Source: Candidatus Roseilinea sp.
GTDB taxonomy: Bacteria > Chloroflexota > Anaerolineae > J036 > Brachytrichaceae
Reading direction: 5' to 3'
NCBI GenBank assembly: GCA_026003755.1
Contig: BPHV01000002.1
Coordinates: 310,001 to 374,000, forward strand
DNA length: 64,000 bases
The notes below the pieces were generated by a model. It saw only the letters and a list, made by a program, of their open reading frames with translations, was not told where the DNA came from and did not search any database. Position numbers and translations under genes: made by a program. How positions within the stretch are numbered: the stretch's first letter is position 1; every line of letters begins with the position of its first letter. Below are positions 62,783 to 64,000 of the stretch, one piece after another.

Positions 62783-63601
62783 TCACCCGAAGAGCGCGCG
62801 CACCACAGCCAACGCCTCGGCTTCACTCGTCGAGGGGTAAAACTCCAGGCCGATCTTGCCGTCGAAGCCAAGCCGGCGCAGCTCGCGCGCGATGCTGGCG
62901 AAGTTGATCTCGCCGGTGCCCGGCTCCTGACGCGTGGGCACATCACCAATGTGCACGCTGTCGTACAGCCCCCAGTAGTCACGCAGCCCCTGGATCAAGT
63001 TGCCGGCGCTGCGTTGCTGGTGGTAGCAATCGAACGCCAGGCGGAGTTGCGGATGGGCGATGCGCCGCACCACATCGGCGGCCAGCTCGTGCGTGCTCAC
63101 CGTAATGCCGCCGTGCAGGTGATACGTGTTCAGCGCCTCGAACCACACCACGATGGGGGTCTTCTCGACCAGTTCCATCACCCGCGCCGCGCCCTCCAGC
63201 AGGTTGGCGTATTTCTGCTGAGGGGTGTAGTCGCGCGCGGGCGGCTTCACCCTTCCCTGGATGTGCGGCAGCCGGGCGTCGGACGCCGGGTTGATCTGCT
63301 CGCTGAACATGAACAGGTGCTGCACGCCCCAGCGCTGTGCGCGCTCCAACGACTCGGCCCAGGCGTCCAGGCACAGCGGCAGGTCATGCGCATCGGTGAG
63401 CGAACCGCCGGCTTCGTCGAAAGTGGAGTTGATCACGCAGCCGTGCGCGCGACAGGCTGCGGCCAACTCATCCATCAGCGCGCCTTTGCTGCGCCAGGCC
63501 CACACGTCGAGGTGACGGATGCCCAGCGCGGCGAACCGCGCTGCGCGCTCGGGCAGCGGGGAGTCGAGGAACCAGAAGTCGGCGTAGCCGGTGTAGAGCA
63601 C
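62783..63601 (-). CDS. Hydroxypyruvate isomerase-like TIM-barrel protein
   Basis: A 272-residue sugar phosphate isomerase/epimerase (Xylose isomerase-like TIM barrel). The Hyi-type pattern is visible: FEALNTYHLHGGI, LAFDCYHQQRSAGNLIQGLRDYW, VHIGDVPTRQEPGTGEINF, and KIGLEFYPSTSEA with the closing Glu. These supply metal-binding Glu, Asp, His and Glu. It likely interconverts hydroxypyruvate and tartronate semialdehyde or a related sugar acid, but other sugars are possible. The frame opens at a GTG (63601); no ribosome site is clear. It lies alone between the FtsX gene and an unfinished gene. Confidence 0.85.
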   Translation of the reverse strand: MLYTGYADFWFLDSPLPERAARFAALGIRHLDVWAWRSKGALMDELAAACRAHGCVINSTFDEAGGSLTDAHDLPLCLDAWAESLERAQRWGVQHLFMFSEQINPASDARLPHIQGRVKPPARDYTPQQKYANLLEGAARVMELVEKTPIVVWFEALNTYHLHGGITVSTHELAADVVRRIAHPQLRLAFDCYHQQRSAGNLIQGLRDYWGLYDSVHIGDVPTRQEPGTGEINFASIARELRRLGFDGKIGLEFYPSTSEAEALAVVRALFG

Positions 63602-63663
63602 GGCGATGGGACGACAGCAAGTTTAGGGCGCGGCAAACAGAGGACAAACCCGCGCTTGATCTA

Positions 63664-64000
63664 TCACGAACAGCGTCTCAGCGCGATCTCTCCAATCCTC
63701 ACCCCGCCGTCCGGTGTGCGCGTCGGCGATTCATCCACCGGTAGGCGCGCGCCTGTGTGCGGGTCGTACAGGCCGACGACGACGGCATATGTGCCGGGCA
63801 CGATCTCGGCCGGGATGGTGATCGCGTGACCGTCGGGGATCACTTCGCCGGGCGACCAGACCGATGTCGGGTAGCTGCCGTTGCGCGGTTGGCCATCGTG
63901 CTGCGCGATGACGTCGCCGACGGCGTCACGCAGGTGGACGAAGGCGCTGTAGTCCGTCGTGAGCGCCTGGCCGCCGCGCCAGTAGATCGTGACGGTTGCC
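63664..64000 (-). CDS. C-terminal part of a protein with an outer beta domain (N-terminus outside window)
   Basis: The minus-strand frame enters at the window edge and ends with TGA at 63664-63666. It reads ATVTIYWRGGQALTTDYSAF, VHLRDAVGDVIAQHDGQP, then YAVVVGLYDPHTGARLPVDE and ends IALRRCS. The pattern resembles the last beta domain of the GT39-like protein at 37420-40224 (LFVHLFDAAGNFIGQDDG, YHLRAGIYTAATL). So this is probably the C-terminus of another membrane glycosyltransferase of that kind. The first part is not visible. Confidence 0.6.
   Translation of the reverse strand, partial: ATVTIYWRGGQALTTDYSAFVHLRDAVGDVIAQHDGQPRNGSYPTSVWSPGEVIPDGHAITIPAEIVPGTYAVVVGLYDPHTGARLPVDESPTRTPDGGVRIGEIALRRCS

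Overview
The window is about 64 kb of GC-rich bacterial chromosome with close-packed genes in short operons on both strands. Extracytoplasmic proteins with Thr-Pro tails, FCY1-like cytosine deaminase, LLM flavin/F420-type oxidoreductase, TgpA-like transglutaminase, LCP and PA14/CARDB proteins together suggest a Chloroflexota member, probably Anaerolineae-like. That placement is inference from gene content; there is no rRNA gene to test it. I found no tRNA, rRNA, CRISPR array, insertion sequence or phage module.

Layout: 0-2.6 kb, minus-strand phosphatase/phosphodiesterase, isoaspartyl methyltransferase and a truncated EthD-like gene. 2.9-5.6 kb, aconitase, convergent with murE (5.6-7.1 kb) across a shared hairpin. 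7.2-13.5 kb, a minus-strand operon with a BMP-type nucleoside/nucleobase ABC importer, an FCY1-type cytosine deaminase and an LLM flavoprotein. 13.9-18.1 kb, a complete spermidine/putrescine importer potABCD. 18.2-26.9 kb, metallophosphoesterase, PA14/CARDB surface protein, methyltransferase, orphan histidine kinase, MalY-like aminotransferase, HU and a TctA-like membrane protein. 27-34.4 kb, central carbon metabolism: an atypical pyruvate kinase, a Crp/Fnr regulator, glycogen synthase, a VOC protein, pyruvate-dehydrogenase-type E1 alpha and beta, and a MerR/excisionase-like regulator with a palindromic operator candidate.

34.4-42 kb is looser and holds gene debris (including a C-terminal remnant of a trans-sulfuration enzyme) around a rhodanese, a thermonuclease, a GT39-like membrane glycosyltransferase and an AapJ-like binding protein. 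42-50.8 kb has an RNase H-like exonuclease, dihydrolipoyl dehydrogenase, a TgpA-like transglutaminase, a Gfo/Idh/MocA oxidoreductase, an LCP ligase and a Thr-Pro-rich membrane protein. 50.8-57.3 kb is an ileS - KAP ATPase/LspA-like fusion - lspA - HAD cluster. 57.3-64 kb is minus-strand: scpA, a GT-C-like membrane protein, an orphan FtsX-like permease, a hydroxypyruvate-isomerase-like protein and the end of a further gene.

The most unusual object is the gene at 54275-56053. It joins a KAP-type P-loop NTPase to a membrane domain that looks like signal peptidase II with one catalytic aspartate replaced, and it sits between ileS and the intact lspA, overlapping the latter. Other points of note are heptamer repeats inside two reading frames, the cytosine deaminase/importer linkage, and a MurE with a changed diamino-acid motif.
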